Shown piece after piece: positions 50,137 to 62,150 of a DNA stretch of 62,444 nucleotides. The position numbers and the translations under genes were made by a program. Source of the stretch: Paracoccaceae bacterium (lineage in GTDB: Bacteria > Pseudomonadota > Alphaproteobacteria > Rhodobacterales > Rhodobacteraceae); the NCBI GenBank assembly GCA_023383015.1, contig JAHDXW010000024.1, positions 1 to 62,444 of the forward strand. Direction: 5' to 3'. The notes under the pieces are model-generated. The model saw only the letters and a program-made list of their open reading frames with translations. It did not search any database and was not told where the DNA came from. The first letter of the stretch is position 1, and every line of letters starts with the position of its first letter.

Positions 50137-50946
50137 GTGGCGCATATCGTCGTCGTGGGCAACGAGAAGGGCGGCTCGGGCAAGTCCACGACCTGCATGC
50201 ACATCGCCACGGCACTGGCCCGCCTCGGCCACCGCGTCGGCGCCCTCGACCTCGACCTGCGGCAGCGCAGCTTCGCGCGCTATGTCGAGAACCGGCGCGC
50301 CTACCTGACCCGCTCGGGCCTGCAGCTGCCGACCCCGGCGCTGGCCGAGCTTCCCGAGGTCGACAAGTCCCAGCTCGGGCCGGAGGAGAACCTCTTCGAC
50401 CATCGCCTCTCGGCAGCGATGGCAGTGCTGGAGCCGTCGTCGGACTTCATCGTCATCGACTGCCCCGGCTCGCACACGCGGCTGTCGCAGCTTGCCCATT
50501 CGCTGGCCGACACGCTGGTGACGCCGCTCAACGACAGCTTCGTCGACTTCGACCTGCTGGCCCGCGTCGACCCTGAGACCGGCAAGGTACTCGGCCCGTC
50601 GATCTACGCCGAGATGGTCTGGCAGGCCCGCCAGCTGCGCGCCCAGGCCGGGCTGAAGCCGATCGACTGGATCGTGCTGCGCAACCGGCTCGGGGCCCAG
50701 CAGATGCACAACAAGCGCAAGGTCGGCAAGGCGCTCGAGGATCTGTCGCGGCGCATCGGCTTCCGGGTGGCGCCGGGCTTCAGCGAGCGGGTGATCTTCC
50801 GCGAACTCTTTCCGCGCGGGCTGACGCTGCTTGACCTGCGCGATGTCGGGGTGGAGCAGCTCAACATCTCCAACCTCGCCGCGCGGCAGGAACTGCGCGA
50901 CCTCGTGAAGGCGCTCAGGCTGCCCGGCGTGGCGCCCGATTTCTGA
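50137..50946 (+). CDS. mipZ: Division-plane positioning ATPase MipZ
   Basis: This 269-aa ParA-like ATPase of the MipZ type forms a gradient from the chromosome origin and blocks FtsZ assembly away from midcell. The deviant Walker A is GNEKGGSGKST, with K11 and K16. DLDLRQRSFARYVENR, DCPGSHTRLSQLAHSLADTL, TPLNDSFVDFDLLARVDP and NRLGAQQMHNKRKVGKALED are conserved in MipZ proteins. I chose the GTG at 50137 with GGGAGA upstream. No parB is nearby. Confidence 0.95.
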   Translation: MAHIVVVGNEKGGSGKSTTCMHIATALARLGHRVGALDLDLRQRSFARYVENRRAYLTRSGLQLPTPALAELPEVDKSQLGPEENLFDHRLSAAMAVLEPSSDFIVIDCPGSHTRLSQLAHSLADTLVTPLNDSFVDFDLLARVDPETGKVLGPSIYAEMVWQARQLRAQAGLKPIDWIVLRNRLGAQQMHNKRKVGKALEDLSRRIGFRVAPGFSERVIFRELFPRGLTLLDLRDVGVEQLNISNLAARQELRDLVKALRLPGVAPDF

Positions 50947-51106
50947 ACACATGCCCCGGGCCGGCCGATCGGACCGCCGCCTTTGCCAGGCCGTCCAGCC
51001 GGAAGAGCATCGGATCGGCCGCCCCGGCGGCGGCGCGCGGGCGCAGCAGGGGCCGGGGAAGGGCAAGGTGCGCGCGCAGCGCGGACAGCAGGCGAAGAAG
51101 GGGCAT
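50915..51106 (-). CDS. Doubtful small ORF in the mipZ-ridA gap
   Basis: This is a 63-codon minus-strand frame from the ATG at 51106, with a GGAG 7-10 nt upstream. It encodes a basic, Leu/Ala-rich peptide (PLLRLLSALRAHLALPRPLL). It overlaps the end of mipZ by 32 nt. I recognise no family. It is listed because the 302-nt gap 50947-51248 holds no other gene. Confidence 0.2.
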   Translation of the reverse strand: MPLLRLLSALRAHLALPRPLLRPRAAAGAADPMLFRLDGLAKAAVRSAGPGHVFRNRAPRRAA

Positions 51107-51162
51107 CGACGGCGCTCCGTTCGGGATGGCTCGACGGCGACGATCGCTCCCGAGCGGGGCGA

Positions 51163-51199
51163 GATCATGGCCCTCTGCCGGCGACCGCAGGCCATGATC
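51163..51199. repeat. Perfect 9-bp inverted repeat between convergent mipZ and ridA-like gene
   Basis: GATCATGGC (51163-51171) and GCCATGATC (51191-51199) are exact reverse complements with a 19-nt centre. The site lies 50 nt after the stop of the RidA-family gene on the minus strand. It may be a terminator stem or a protein-binding dyad. There is no T-tract. Confidence 0.4.
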
Positions 51200-51248
51200 C
51201 GCCGCCGCCCCGACGCTGCGTTTCCCCACCGGCGACGACCGCGGCCGC

Positions 51249-51644
51249 TCAGCGCGGGATCACCGCCGTCGCCTCGATCTCGACCAGCGCCGCATCCTCG
51301 ACCAGCGCGGCGACCACCACCATCGTCATCGCCGGGAAGTGCCGGCCCATGACGCGCCGGTAGGCCTGCCCCACCTCGGCCTGACGGGCGAGGTACTCGC
51401 GCTTGTCGGTGACATACCAGGTCAGGCGGGTGATGTGCTCCGGCCGCCCGCCGGCACTGGCCACCACCGCCGCGATGTTGCGCAGCGCCTGCTCCATCTG
51501 GCCCACGAAACCGCCCGCGACGATGCGCTGGCCGGCGTCCCAGCCGATCTGGCCGCCCACGAACAGGTGCCCCTCGGGTGTCAGCATGCCGTTGGCGTAG
51601 CCGCGTGCCGGCGCCCACCCCTCGGGCTGGATGGTCTCATGCAT
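51249..51644 (-). CDS. RidA/YjgF-family enamine/imine deaminase-like protein
   Basis: This 131-aa RidA-superfamily protein has YANGMLTPEGHLFVGGQIGW, MEQALRNIAAVVASAGGRPE, RLTWYVTDKREYLARQ and PAMTMVVVAALVEDAALVEIEAT-like strands. The arginine that binds the carboxylate in archetypal RidA is not clearly in its usual place, so it may belong to another Rid subfamily. It overlaps the thioesterase gene by 8 nt as the last gene of the aromatic-CoA operon. There it could release ammonia from a 2-amino-enone intermediate. That role is inference. Confidence 0.85.
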   Translation of the reverse strand: MHETIQPEGWAPARGYANGMLTPEGHLFVGGQIGWDAGQRIVAGGFVGQMEQALRNIAAVVASAGGRPEHITRLTWYVTDKREYLARQAEVGQAYRRVMGRHFPAMTMVVVAALVEDAALVEIEATAVIPR

Positions 51645-52056
51645 CGTCGCTCTCCTCCAGTTCGGCGGCCATGCGCGCGCGCAGATCGTCGGGCCAGGGG
51701 GCCGGCCGGCCGCTGGCCATGTCGACCCAGACGAGGGTCGAGCGCGCCTCGAAGCGCAGCTCGTCCCCGCAGCGCGCGGCCATGGCAAGGCCGGCACTCG
51801 TCCGCCCCAGCCGGACCAGCCGCAAGGCGATGTCGAGCACCTCGCCCAGCCGCGCCGGACGGTGGAAGCTGACCGAGATAGCGGCCGTCGGCACGCCGTG
51901 GTTCAGAGGCCCATGCATGCGCGCGAAGGGCATGCCGAGGCCGGCAAACCAATCCTCGACGGTGGCGTTCAGCATCTCGAAGAAGCGGGGGTAGAACACG
52001 ATCCCCGCAGGATCGCAGTGCTGGAAGCGCACCGGCTGCCGGCGGACGAAGGCCAT
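51637..52056 (-). CDS. 4-hydroxybenzoyl-CoA thioesterase-type acyl-CoA thioesterase
   Basis: This 139-aa hot-dog-fold thioesterase has RFQHCDPAGIVFYPRFFEML, with the catalytic Asp (DPAGIVF) and a long helix. TAAISVSFHRPARLGEVLDI and ARSTLVWVDMASGRPAPWP follow. The fold hydrolyses aromatic or short acyl-CoAs. Its ATG overlaps the ligase stop by 1 nt (TGATG). In this operon it could recycle dead-end CoA esters, or hydrolyse gentisyl-CoA if the substrate is salicylate. Confidence 0.9.
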   Translation of the reverse strand: MAFVRRQPVRFQHCDPAGIVFYPRFFEMLNATVEDWFAGLGMPFARMHGPLNHGVPTAAISVSFHRPARLGEVLDIALRLVRLGRTSAGLAMAARCGDELRFEARSTLVWVDMASGRPAPWPDDLRARMAAELEESDDA

Positions 52057-53678
52057 CACTGCCCCTCGCGCAACCGGAAGCGCTGGATCTTGCCGGTTTG
52101 TGTCTTGGGCAGCGCAGGGACGAAGACGATGCGGCGCGGGTACTTGTAGGGGGCGATCACGGCCTTGACGTGGTCCTGCAGGATGCGCCGGGTGAGGGCG
52201 TCGCCCACCACCCCGGGCGACAGGACCACATGCGCCTCGACGATCTGGCCGCGCTCCTCGTCGGGGGCGCCGATCACCGCACATTCGGCGACGTCGGGGT
52301 GGGTCAAGAGCGCCGCCTCCACCTCGGGCCCGGCGATGTTGTAGCCGGCCGACAGGATGATGTCGTCGGCCCGCGCCGCGAAGTGGAAGTAGCCCGCCTC
52401 GTCCTGCCAGAAGGCATCGCCGGTGAGGTTCCAGCCGTCGCGCACGTAGCTGCGCTGCCGCGCGTCGGTCAGGTAGCGGCAGCCGGTGGGCCCGCGCACG
52501 GCAAGCCGGCCGACCTCGCCGCGCGGCTTCTCGGCCATCGCGTCGTCGACGATGCGCGCCTCGTAACCGCTCACCGGCAGGCCGGTGCAGGCCGGGCGGC
52601 TGTCGCCGAAGCGGTTTGAGATGAAGATGTGCAGCATCTCGGTGGCCCCGATCCCGTCGAGGATCGGCTTGCCGGTCTTGGCCACCCATTCCTCGTAGAC
52701 CGGACCGGGCAGCGTTTCACCGGCGCTGACCGCCGCCCTGAGGCTGGACAGGTTCGCGCCCTCGTCCATCGCCTTCAGCATCGCGCGGTAGGCGGTGGGG
52801 GCGGTGAAGCAGATCGTCGCGCGGTAGCGCTGGATGTAGTCGATCAGGTTGGCCGGCGAGGCGTTCTCGAGCAGGCAGGCGGTGGCGCCGAACCGCAGCG
52901 GGAACACCGCCAGCCCGCCCAGCCCGAAGGTGAACGCCAGCGGGGGCGAGCCCACGAACACGTCGTCGGGCGTCACGCCGAGTATCTCGCGCGCATAGCC
53001 GTCGGCGATGATCAGGAGGTCGCGGTGGAAATGGGCGGTGGCCTTGGGCTCGCCGGTGGTGCCCGAGGTGAAGCCCAGCAGGGCGACGTCGTCGCGCCCG
53101 GTGCGGACCGCCGCGAAGGTGACGGGCTTGTCCAGCGCCGCCCGGTCAAGCTCGGCGTCGTGGTTGGCGGTGCCGTCGAAGCCGACAACCGCCTTCAGGA
53201 TGCGGCTTTCCTTGGCGCAGGCGACAAGCTCCTCCGTCAGCCGCGTGTCACAGAGGGCAAGCGCTATCTCGCCCTTCTCGACGATCTTGCGCAACTCCTG
53301 CTTGCGCAGCATCGGCATGGTGTTCACGGCGACGCCGCCGGCCTTGGTGACGGCAAGCCAGACGGCCACCATCGCGGGGTTGTTCGCCGAGCGGATCAGC
53401 ACGCGGTTGCCGGGCTTCAGCCCGTAGTTCTCGACCAGCGCCCGCGCCAGGCGGTTCGACCAGTCGGCAAGTTCCTTGTAGCTGCGGCGGCGGCCGTTGC
53501 CGATCAGCGCCGTGAGGTCGCCGAAGCCGCGCTCGACCATGCGGTCGGTCAGCTCGACGGCGGCATTGAGGTATTCGGGATAGTCGAAGCCCTCAAGGCG
53601 GAGTTCCGGCCACTCGGCCGCCGGCGGCAGCCGGTCGCGGCAGAAGGTGTCCACATGCGCGCTCGGTCCCAGCTTCAT
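52056..53678 (-). CDS. Aromatic acid-CoA ligase, 2-aminobenzoate/benzoate-CoA ligase type
   Basis: This 540-aa ANL-superfamily ligase activates a carboxylate through an acyl-AMP. It has the P-loop GFTSGTTGEPKATAHFHRD, GIGATEMLHIFISNR, the hinge region ADDIILSAGYNIAGPEVE, and the catalytic Lys in TQTGKIQRFRLR. The overall pattern (PPLAFTFGLGGLAVFPLRFG, HIFISNRFGD) fits benzoate and 2-aminobenzoate ligases. Context with the monooxygenase/reductase favours 2-aminobenzoate. It lies 11 nt after the acyl-CoA dehydrogenase. Confidence 0.88.
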   Translation of the reverse strand: MKLGPSAHVDTFCRDRLPPAAEWPELRLEGFDYPEYLNAAVELTDRMVERGFGDLTALIGNGRRRSYKELADWSNRLARALVENYGLKPGNRVLIRSANNPAMVAVWLAVTKAGGVAVNTMPMLRKQELRKIVEKGEIALALCDTRLTEELVACAKESRILKAVVGFDGTANHDAELDRAALDKPVTFAAVRTGRDDVALLGFTSGTTGEPKATAHFHRDLLIIADGYAREILGVTPDDVFVGSPPLAFTFGLGGLAVFPLRFGATACLLENASPANLIDYIQRYRATICFTAPTAYRAMLKAMDEGANLSSLRAAVSAGETLPGPVYEEWVAKTGKPILDGIGATEMLHIFISNRFGDSRPACTGLPVSGYEARIVDDAMAEKPRGEVGRLAVRGPTGCRYLTDARQRSYVRDGWNLTGDAFWQDEAGYFHFAARADDIILSAGYNIAGPEVEAALLTHPDVAECAVIGAPDEERGQIVEAHVVLSPGVVGDALTRRILQDHVKAVIAPYKYPRRIVFVPALPKTQTGKIQRFRLREGQ

Positions 53679-53689
53679 CGCGTCCTCCC

Positions 53690-54832
<1,143 letters not shown>

Positions 54833-54851
54833 CGTCCCCCCCCTGAAGCGC

Positions 54852-55661
54852 TCAGTCGCCGGCGAAAGCGGGCTTCTCGCGCGCCGCGAAAGCCCGGTAG
54901 GCGCGCCGGAAATCCTCGGTCTGCATGCAGATCGCCTGGGCCTGGGCCTCGGCCTCGATCGCCTGCGCGGGGGTCATGTTCCACTCGTGGACAAGCTGGG
55001 TCTTGGTGATCATGTGGGCAAAGCCCGGCCCGGCGGCGATCGACCGCGCCAGCCCCAGCGCCTCGTCCTCCAGCGCCTCGGGCCCGACCAGCCGGTTCCA
55101 GAACCCCCAGCGCTCGCCCTCGTCGGCGGCCATGACCCGGCCGGTGTACAGCAGCTCGGCCGCCCGTCCCTGCCCGATGATGCGCGGCAGGATCGCGCAG
55201 GCACCCATGTCGGCGCCCGCCAGACCGACGCGGGTGAACAGGAAGGCGCATTTCGCCCCCGGCGTCGCCAGGCGCAGATCCGCGGTCATGGCGAGGATGG
55301 CCCCCGCACCGACGCAGATGCCGTCGACGGCAGCGATCACCGGCCGGCCGCAGCCCAGCATCGCCTTGACCAGCTCGCCCGTCATCCGCGTGAAGGCCAG
55401 CAGCCCCTTCATGTCCATCCCGGTCAGCGGGCCGATGATGTCGTGCACGTCGCCGCCCGAGCAGAAGTTGCCGCCGTTCGGGGCCAGGACCACGACCTTC
55501 ACGTCCTCGGCCTCGGGAAGGTCGCGGAACCAGTCGCGCAGTTCTGCGTAGCTGTCGAAGGTCAGCGGGTTCTTGCGCTCCGGCCGGTCGAGCCGGATGG
55601 TCGCGATCCCCCCATCGATCCGGCACAGCACATGCCGCACCGCCCGTTCCGCCATCCTCAT
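54852..55661 (-). CDS. Enoyl-CoA hydratase/isomerase (crotonase) family protein
   Basis: This 269-aa crotonase has [13 protein letters not shown] (first oxyanion-hole strand), [20 protein letters not shown] (second), and [20 protein letters not shown]. The residue matching rat hydratase E164 is present (E169), but the E144 position is not Glu (Thr/Arg at 143-144). Hydration may therefore be atypical, or the enzyme may be an isomerase or C-C hydrolase. The ATG at 55661 overlaps the marR stop; an ATG at 55655 is an alternative. Confidence 0.88.
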   Translation of the reverse strand: MRMAERAVRHVLCRIDGGIATIRLDRPERKNPLTFDSYAELRDWFRDLPEAEDVKVVVLAPNGGNFCSGGDVHDIIGPLTGMDMKGLLAFTRMTGELVKAMLGCGRPVIAAVDGICVGAGAILAMTADLRLATPGAKCAFLFTRVGLAGADMGACAILPRIIGQGRAAELLYTGRVMAADEGERWGFWNRLVGPEALEDEALGLARSIAAGPGFAHMITKTQLVHEWNMTPAQAIEAEAQAQAICMQTEDFRRAYRAFAAREKPAFAGD

Positions 55662-56149
55662 CGCCGCCCTCCCTTCTCGATGCGCGCCGCGATCGCCTCC
55701 AGCGTCGCGATCAGACCTGCCGCGGCCTCCGCATCGACGCCGCCCAGCAGGTCGTCCACCCAGCCCTCGTGCTCGGCCGCCAGGGCCGCGAACTGGTCCC
55801 GGCCGGCCGGCGTCAGCCGCACCAGCGTCGCCCGCCGGTCGCCGGCCATCGCGATGCGGCTGACCTGCCCCTCCTGCTCCAGCCGGTCGACGATGCCGGT
55901 CACGTTGCCGTTCGAGACCCGCAGCGCGGCCGAGATGCCGCCCATCGTCAGCCCCTCCGGCGCCCGGAAAAGGGCCGCCAGCACGTCGAACCGCGGCAGG
56001 GTGGTGGCATGGCCGTCGCGCAGCCGCTCGCGCAGCCGCCCCTCGACTGCCCGCGAGACCTTGAGCAGCCGCAGCCACAGCCGCAGCCGCGCCTTCGACA
56101 GCGCCGTCGACTGCGCCGCCGCCGCCACCTCGGGGGCGCCGCGGCTCAT
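55658..56149 (-). CDS. MarR-family transcriptional regulator
   Basis: This 163-aa winged-helix regulator has [20 protein letters not shown], the recognition helix in [20 protein letters not shown], and wing [17 protein letters not shown]. MarR proteins in aromatic-CoA operons commonly sense the CoA thioester and derepress transcription. It lies inside the operon, with ATGA overlaps to the SDR and crotonase genes, so autoregulation is likely. A candidate operator region lies near 59211-59237. Confidence 0.92.
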   Translation of the reverse strand: MSRGAPEVAAAAQSTALSKARLRLWLRLLKVSRAVEGRLRERLRDGHATTLPRFDVLAALFRAPEGLTMGGISAALRVSNGNVTGIVDRLEQEGQVSRIAMAGDRRATLVRLTPAGRDQFAALAAEHEGWVDDLLGGVDAEAAAGLIATLEAIAARIEKGGRR

Positions 56150-56864
56150 GTCTCGCCCCCCGAGATTGCCAGCGCATGGCCGTTGACCGGCGCCGCCCCG
56201 GGCGAGGCGAGGAAAAGCACCGCGGCCGCCACCTCCGCAGGCGCGATCAGCCGGCCCATCGGGTTGCCGGACACCACCCGTTCGCGCGCCGCCTGCTCGC
56301 TCAGCCCCAGCCGCGCCTGCACCCCCGCCACCGCCTGACCGGTAAGCGGGGTGTCGACGTATCCGGGGCAGACCGCGTTGCAGGTGATGCCCCGCCGCGC
56401 CACCTCCAGGGCCACCGACCGGACCAGCCCGAGCACGCCGTGCTTGGCGGCGGCATAGGCGGCGATCGCGGCGCCGCCCTTCAGGCTCGCGGTCGAGGCC
56501 ATGGCGATCAGCCGGCCGCCGGGCCCCATCCCGGCCGCGAGGGCGGCGCGGAAGGTCAGGAACACGCCCGTCAGGTTGACCGCCAGCGTCGCGTTCCAGG
56601 CCTCGAGCGAGGTGTCCGCCAGCCGTGCCGCGCGGCCGCCGCCGGCATTGGCCACGACCACGTCGAAGGGTGCGTCGAACAGCGCCGCCACGTCGTCCTC
56701 GCGGGTCACGTCGACGACGCGACAGACCATGCCGCGGCCGCCGTCGGTCTCGGCCAGCGCCTCGGCGCGGCGGCCGGCTACGGTAACCGAGTCCCCCGCC
56801 GCCGCGAAGGCGCGTGCCACCTCGCGGCCGATGCCCGAGCCCGCGCCGGTGACGAGGACGCGCC

Positions 56865-56868
<4 letters not shown>
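56146..56868 (-). CDS. Short-chain dehydrogenase/reductase
   Basis: This 240-aa SDR has cofactor motif [25 protein letters not shown], catalytic Ser in [12 protein letters not shown] and YxxxK in [31 protein letters not shown] supports a 3-hydroxyacyl-CoA or acetoacetyl-CoA reductase-like member. In this operon it may oxidise or reduce the ring hydroxyl/ketone. The ATG overlaps the monooxygenase/reductase stop. Confidence 0.92.
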
Positions 56869-59162
<2,294 letters not shown>

Positions 59163-59210
59163 CCCGCTCCTCCCGCTCCGGATACGGGAGGCAGCATGCG
59201 CCTTCCAGCA

Positions 59211-59237
59211 GATACTTCAAGCATAAAATTTACAGGT
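59211..59237. promoter_or_regulatory. AT-rich island in the divergent promoter region
   Basis: This short stretch holds ATACTTCAAGCATAAAATTT and then ACAGG, a sharp fall in GC in a 176-nt divergent gap. On the minus strand it contains TATGCT, a -10-like hexamer, about 60 nt before the monooxygenase start. Probably the operon promoter and possible MarR site; no perfect dyad is seen. Confidence 0.4.
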
Positions 59238-59338
59238 TGGGCGGATGCGGCGTTCCGGCGCGCGGAACCGCCGCCTTGTCCGGCGCCACGGCGGCCGTGC
59301 TAGCCTGCCGCTGCCGCCGCGCTTTTTCCGAGGGGCCG

Positions 59339-60535
59339 ATGCGAATCACCGGGATCGAGACACTCTGGACGCCCGAGTACGTCAATGTCCTGTGGGTGCA
59401 CCTGCACACCGACGAGGGCATCACCGGGCTCGGCGAGACCTTCTACGGCGCCGGCGCGGTCGCAGCACATATCCACGACACCCTCGCCGTCCGCCTGCTG
59501 GGCCAGGACCCGCTGCGGATCGAGGCGCTCAACCGCCGCTTGGTCGACCTGCCGATGGCGCAGGCCTCGACCGGTGTTGAATTCCGCGCCGCCTCGGCCA
59601 TCGACATCGCGCTCTGGGACATCTTCGGCAAGGTCTGCGGCCAGCCGGTGCACCAGATGCTGGGCGGGCTCTGCCGCGACCGGCAGCGCATCTACAACAC
59701 CTGCGCGGGATACGCCTACGGCCGGTCGGCCAACCTGCGCTCGGGCGAGGTGCGCGACATGCCAGGCGCGGGCCCCTACGACGACCTGCGCGCAACCCGC
59801 ACCGACGCCGGGGCGCTGGCCGAAAGCCTTCTCGACGAGGGCATCACGGCGATGAAGATCTGGCCCTTCGACCCGATCGCCCGCGAGACCGAGGGGCTTT
59901 CGATCTCGGCCGCGCAGATGCGCCGGGGGCTCGAGCCCTTCGAGAAGATCCGCAGGGCGGTGGGCGACCGGATGGAGATCATGGTCGAGTTCCACTCGAT
60001 GTGGTCGCTGCCGGCTGCCAAGCAGATCGCCCGCGCGCTCGAGCCCTATTCGCCGACCTGGTTCGAGGACCCCATCCGCATGACCTCGCCGCAGGCGCTG
60101 GCGGAATACGCGCGCTGCACCCCTGTCTGGGTCTGCGCCAGCGAGACGCTGGGCTCGCGCTTTCCCTACAAGGACCTGCTGGAGCGCGACGCGACCCATG
60201 TCGTGATGGTCGATCTGTGCTGGGCCGGCGGGCTGACCGAGGGTCGCAAGATCGCCGCGCTGGCCGAGACGTGGCACCGCCCCTTCGCCCCGCATGACTG
60301 CATCGGACCGGTCGGCTTCGTCGCATCGGTGCACATGGCCCTCAGCCAGCCCAACACGCTGATCCAGGAAACGGTGCGCGCCTACTACCGCGGCTACTAC
60401 CCCGAGGTGCTGACCGAACTGCCGCGGGTCGCGGACGGACATGTCTACCCGATGGCGGGCCCGGGCCTCGGGACCGGGCTTGCACCGGCGCTGCTCGCAC
60501 GCGACGACCTCGTCATCCGCCGCAGCACCGCCTGA
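59339..60535 (+). CDS. Enolase-superfamily enzyme, mandelate racemase subgroup
   Basis: This 398-aa acid-sugar dehydratase or racemase has metal ligands E217 (MVEFHSMW), E243 (WFEDPI) and E269 (CASETLG), spaced exactly 26 residues apart as in mandelate racemase. D292 and H319 (APHDCIG) lie 23 and 27 residues further on, matching the racemase Asp-His dyad. K173 in MKIWPFD is the likely second base. Substrate unknown; an acid sugar is most common. GAGGGG precedes the ATG. It is divergent from the aromatic operon. Confidence 0.9.
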   Translation: MRITGIETLWTPEYVNVLWVHLHTDEGITGLGETFYGAGAVAAHIHDTLAVRLLGQDPLRIEALNRRLVDLPMAQASTGVEFRAASAIDIALWDIFGKVCGQPVHQMLGGLCRDRQRIYNTCAGYAYGRSANLRSGEVRDMPGAGPYDDLRATRTDAGALAESLLDEGITAMKIWPFDPIARETEGLSISAAQMRRGLEPFEKIRRAVGDRMEIMVEFHSMWSLPAAKQIARALEPYSPTWFEDPIRMTSPQALAEYARCTPVWVCASETLGSRFPYKDLLERDATHVVMVDLCWAGGLTEGRKIAALAETWHRPFAPHDCIGPVGFVASVHMALSQPNTLIQETVRAYYRGYYPEVLTELPRVADGHVYPMAGPGLGTGLAPALLARDDLVIRRSTA

Positions 60536-60635
60536 GGCCGCGCCGGCCCTTGCCCCGGCCGCCCGCTGCCCCTATCCCCGGTCGGTGCCCGCGGCCGGCC
60601 GCCGCGGGCCGCACCTTGTCCGCAGGCAGGCCTCG

Positions 60636-62150
60636 ATGAACCCGCTGCACGACGCCCTCTTCGCCCCGCTGGCCGGCAGCGCCCGGCCGTTCCTGATCCA
60701 TCCCGACGGCAGGCAGATCACCGGTGCGGCCTTCCACGCGCGCGCCGCGCGGATGGCCGGCGCGCTTGCCGACGCCGGAGTGCGCCCGGGCGCCCGGGTC
60801 GCGGCGCAGGTGGCCAAGTCGGCCGATGCGCTCGCCCTCTACGGTGCGGCGGTGATGGCGGGGGCGGTGTTCCTGCCGCTTAACCCGGCCTATACGGCCG
60901 ACGAGATTGCCTATTTCCTCGCAGATGCCGGGCCGGCGGTGTTCGTCGTCGACCCCGTCCGCGCCGACGCGCTCGCCCCGCTGGCCGGCTCCGCGCGGCT
61001 GCTGACGCTCGGCGCCGGGGGAGAGGGCAGCCTCGCCCGGCTGGCCGGGGCCGGGGCCGGGCCGGCGGCGGCGGCGCCCGCGGCCCGCGGGGCGGATGAC
61101 CTGGCGGCGCTGCTCTACACTTCGGGGACGACCGGGCGCTCGAAGGGGGCGATGCTGACGCAGGGCAACCTGCTTTCCAACGCCGAGGCCCTGGCCGGGC
61201 TCTGGGGCTTCTCCGCCGGCGACGTGCTGCTGCATGCGCTGCCGATCTTCCACACCCACGGGCTGTTCGTGGCCACCAACATCGCGCTGCTGACCGGCGG
61301 GGCGATGATCCTGATGCCGGCCTTCGACGCGGCCGAGGCACTGCGGCTGATGCCGCAGGCCACCGCGATGATGGGCGTGCCCACCTTCTACACCCGCCTG
61401 CTCGACCACCCGGGGCTGACGCGGGAGGCGACGGCGCACATGCGCCTCTTCGTCTCGGGTTCGGCGCCGCTTCTGGCCGAGACCCATGCCGCCTTCCGCG
61501 CCCGGACCGGCCACGCCATCCTCGAGCGCTACGGCATGACCGAGACCAACATGATCACCTCCAATCCACTCGACGGCGACCGTCGCGCCGGCACCGTGGG
61601 CCTTCCCCTGCCCGGGGTCGAGGTGCGGGTGACCGACGCAGCGACCGGCGCCCCTCTCGACCAGGGTACCACGGGCATGGTCGAGGTGCGGGGTCCGAAC
61701 GTCTTTGCCGGCTACTGGCAGATGCCCGCCAAGACCGCCGAGAGCTTCCGCGCCGACGGCTTCTTCATCACCGGCGATCTCGGCCGGTTCGACGCCGACG
61801 GCTACCTCGAGATCGTCGGGCGCGAGAAGGATCTCATCATCTCCGGCGGGCTGAACGTCTACCCGAAGGAGGTGGAGGAGGTGATCGACCGCCTGCCGGG
61901 GGTGCGGGAAAGCGCGGTCATCGGCGTACCCCACCCCGATTACGGCGAGGCGGTGGTGGCCTGCGTGGTGCCGGCCGGCAGCGCCGTGCTCGACCCCGCG
62001 GCGGTGATCGCCGGGCTCGAGGGCCGGCTGGCCCGGTTCAAGCAGCCCAAGGCGGTGGTGGTGCTGGCGGATCTGCCGCGCAACAGCATGGGCAAGGTGC
62101 AGAAGGCCGGCCTGCGCCACGACCACCGTGGCCTGTTCGGTACCCGATGA
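60636..62150 (+). CDS. matB: Malonyl-CoA synthetase (MatB-type ANL ligase)
   Basis: This 504-aa ANL ligase has [78 protein letters not shown] and NSMGKVQK. These segments closely follow malonyl-CoA synthetases of alphaproteobacteria. It would make malonyl-CoA from free malonate; methylmalonate is a possible second substrate. The usual partner malonyl-CoA decarboxylase (matA) is not seen. It lies 100 nt after the enolase-superfamily gene, probably in the same direction of transcription. Confidence 0.88.
   Translation: MNPLHDALFAPLAGSARPFLIHPDGRQITGAAFHARAARMAGALADAGVRPGARVAAQVAKSADALALYGAAVMAGAVFLPLNPAYTADEIAYFLADAGPAVFVVDPVRADALAPLAGSARLLTLGAGGEGSLARLAGAGAGPAAAAPAARGADDLAALLYTSGTTGRSKGAMLTQGNLLSNAEALAGLWGFSAGDVLLHALPIFHTHGLFVATNIALLTGGAMILMPAFDAAEALRLMPQATAMMGVPTFYTRLLDHPGLTREATAHMRLFVSGSAPLLAETHAAFRARTGHAILERYGMTETNMITSNPLDGDRRAGTVGLPLPGVEVRVTDAATGAPLDQGTTGMVEVRGPNVFAGYWQMPAKTAESFRADGFFITGDLGRFDADGYLEIVGREKDLIISGGLNVYPKEVEEVIDRLPGVRESAVIGVPHPDYGEAVVACVVPAGSAVLDPAAVIAGLEGRLARFKQPKAVVVLADLPRNSMGKVQKAGLRHDHRGLFGTR

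Noticed and set aside
49129-51618. Long minus-strand frame across the trypsin and mipZ genes
   Set aside because: Both plus-strand genes have full active-site motifs. The antisense product is repetitive and shows no domain.
59163-59338. Riboswitch or attenuator before the enolase-superfamily gene
   Set aside because: No conserved aptamer core or leader peptide could be recognised. The region is better explained as a divergent promoter.
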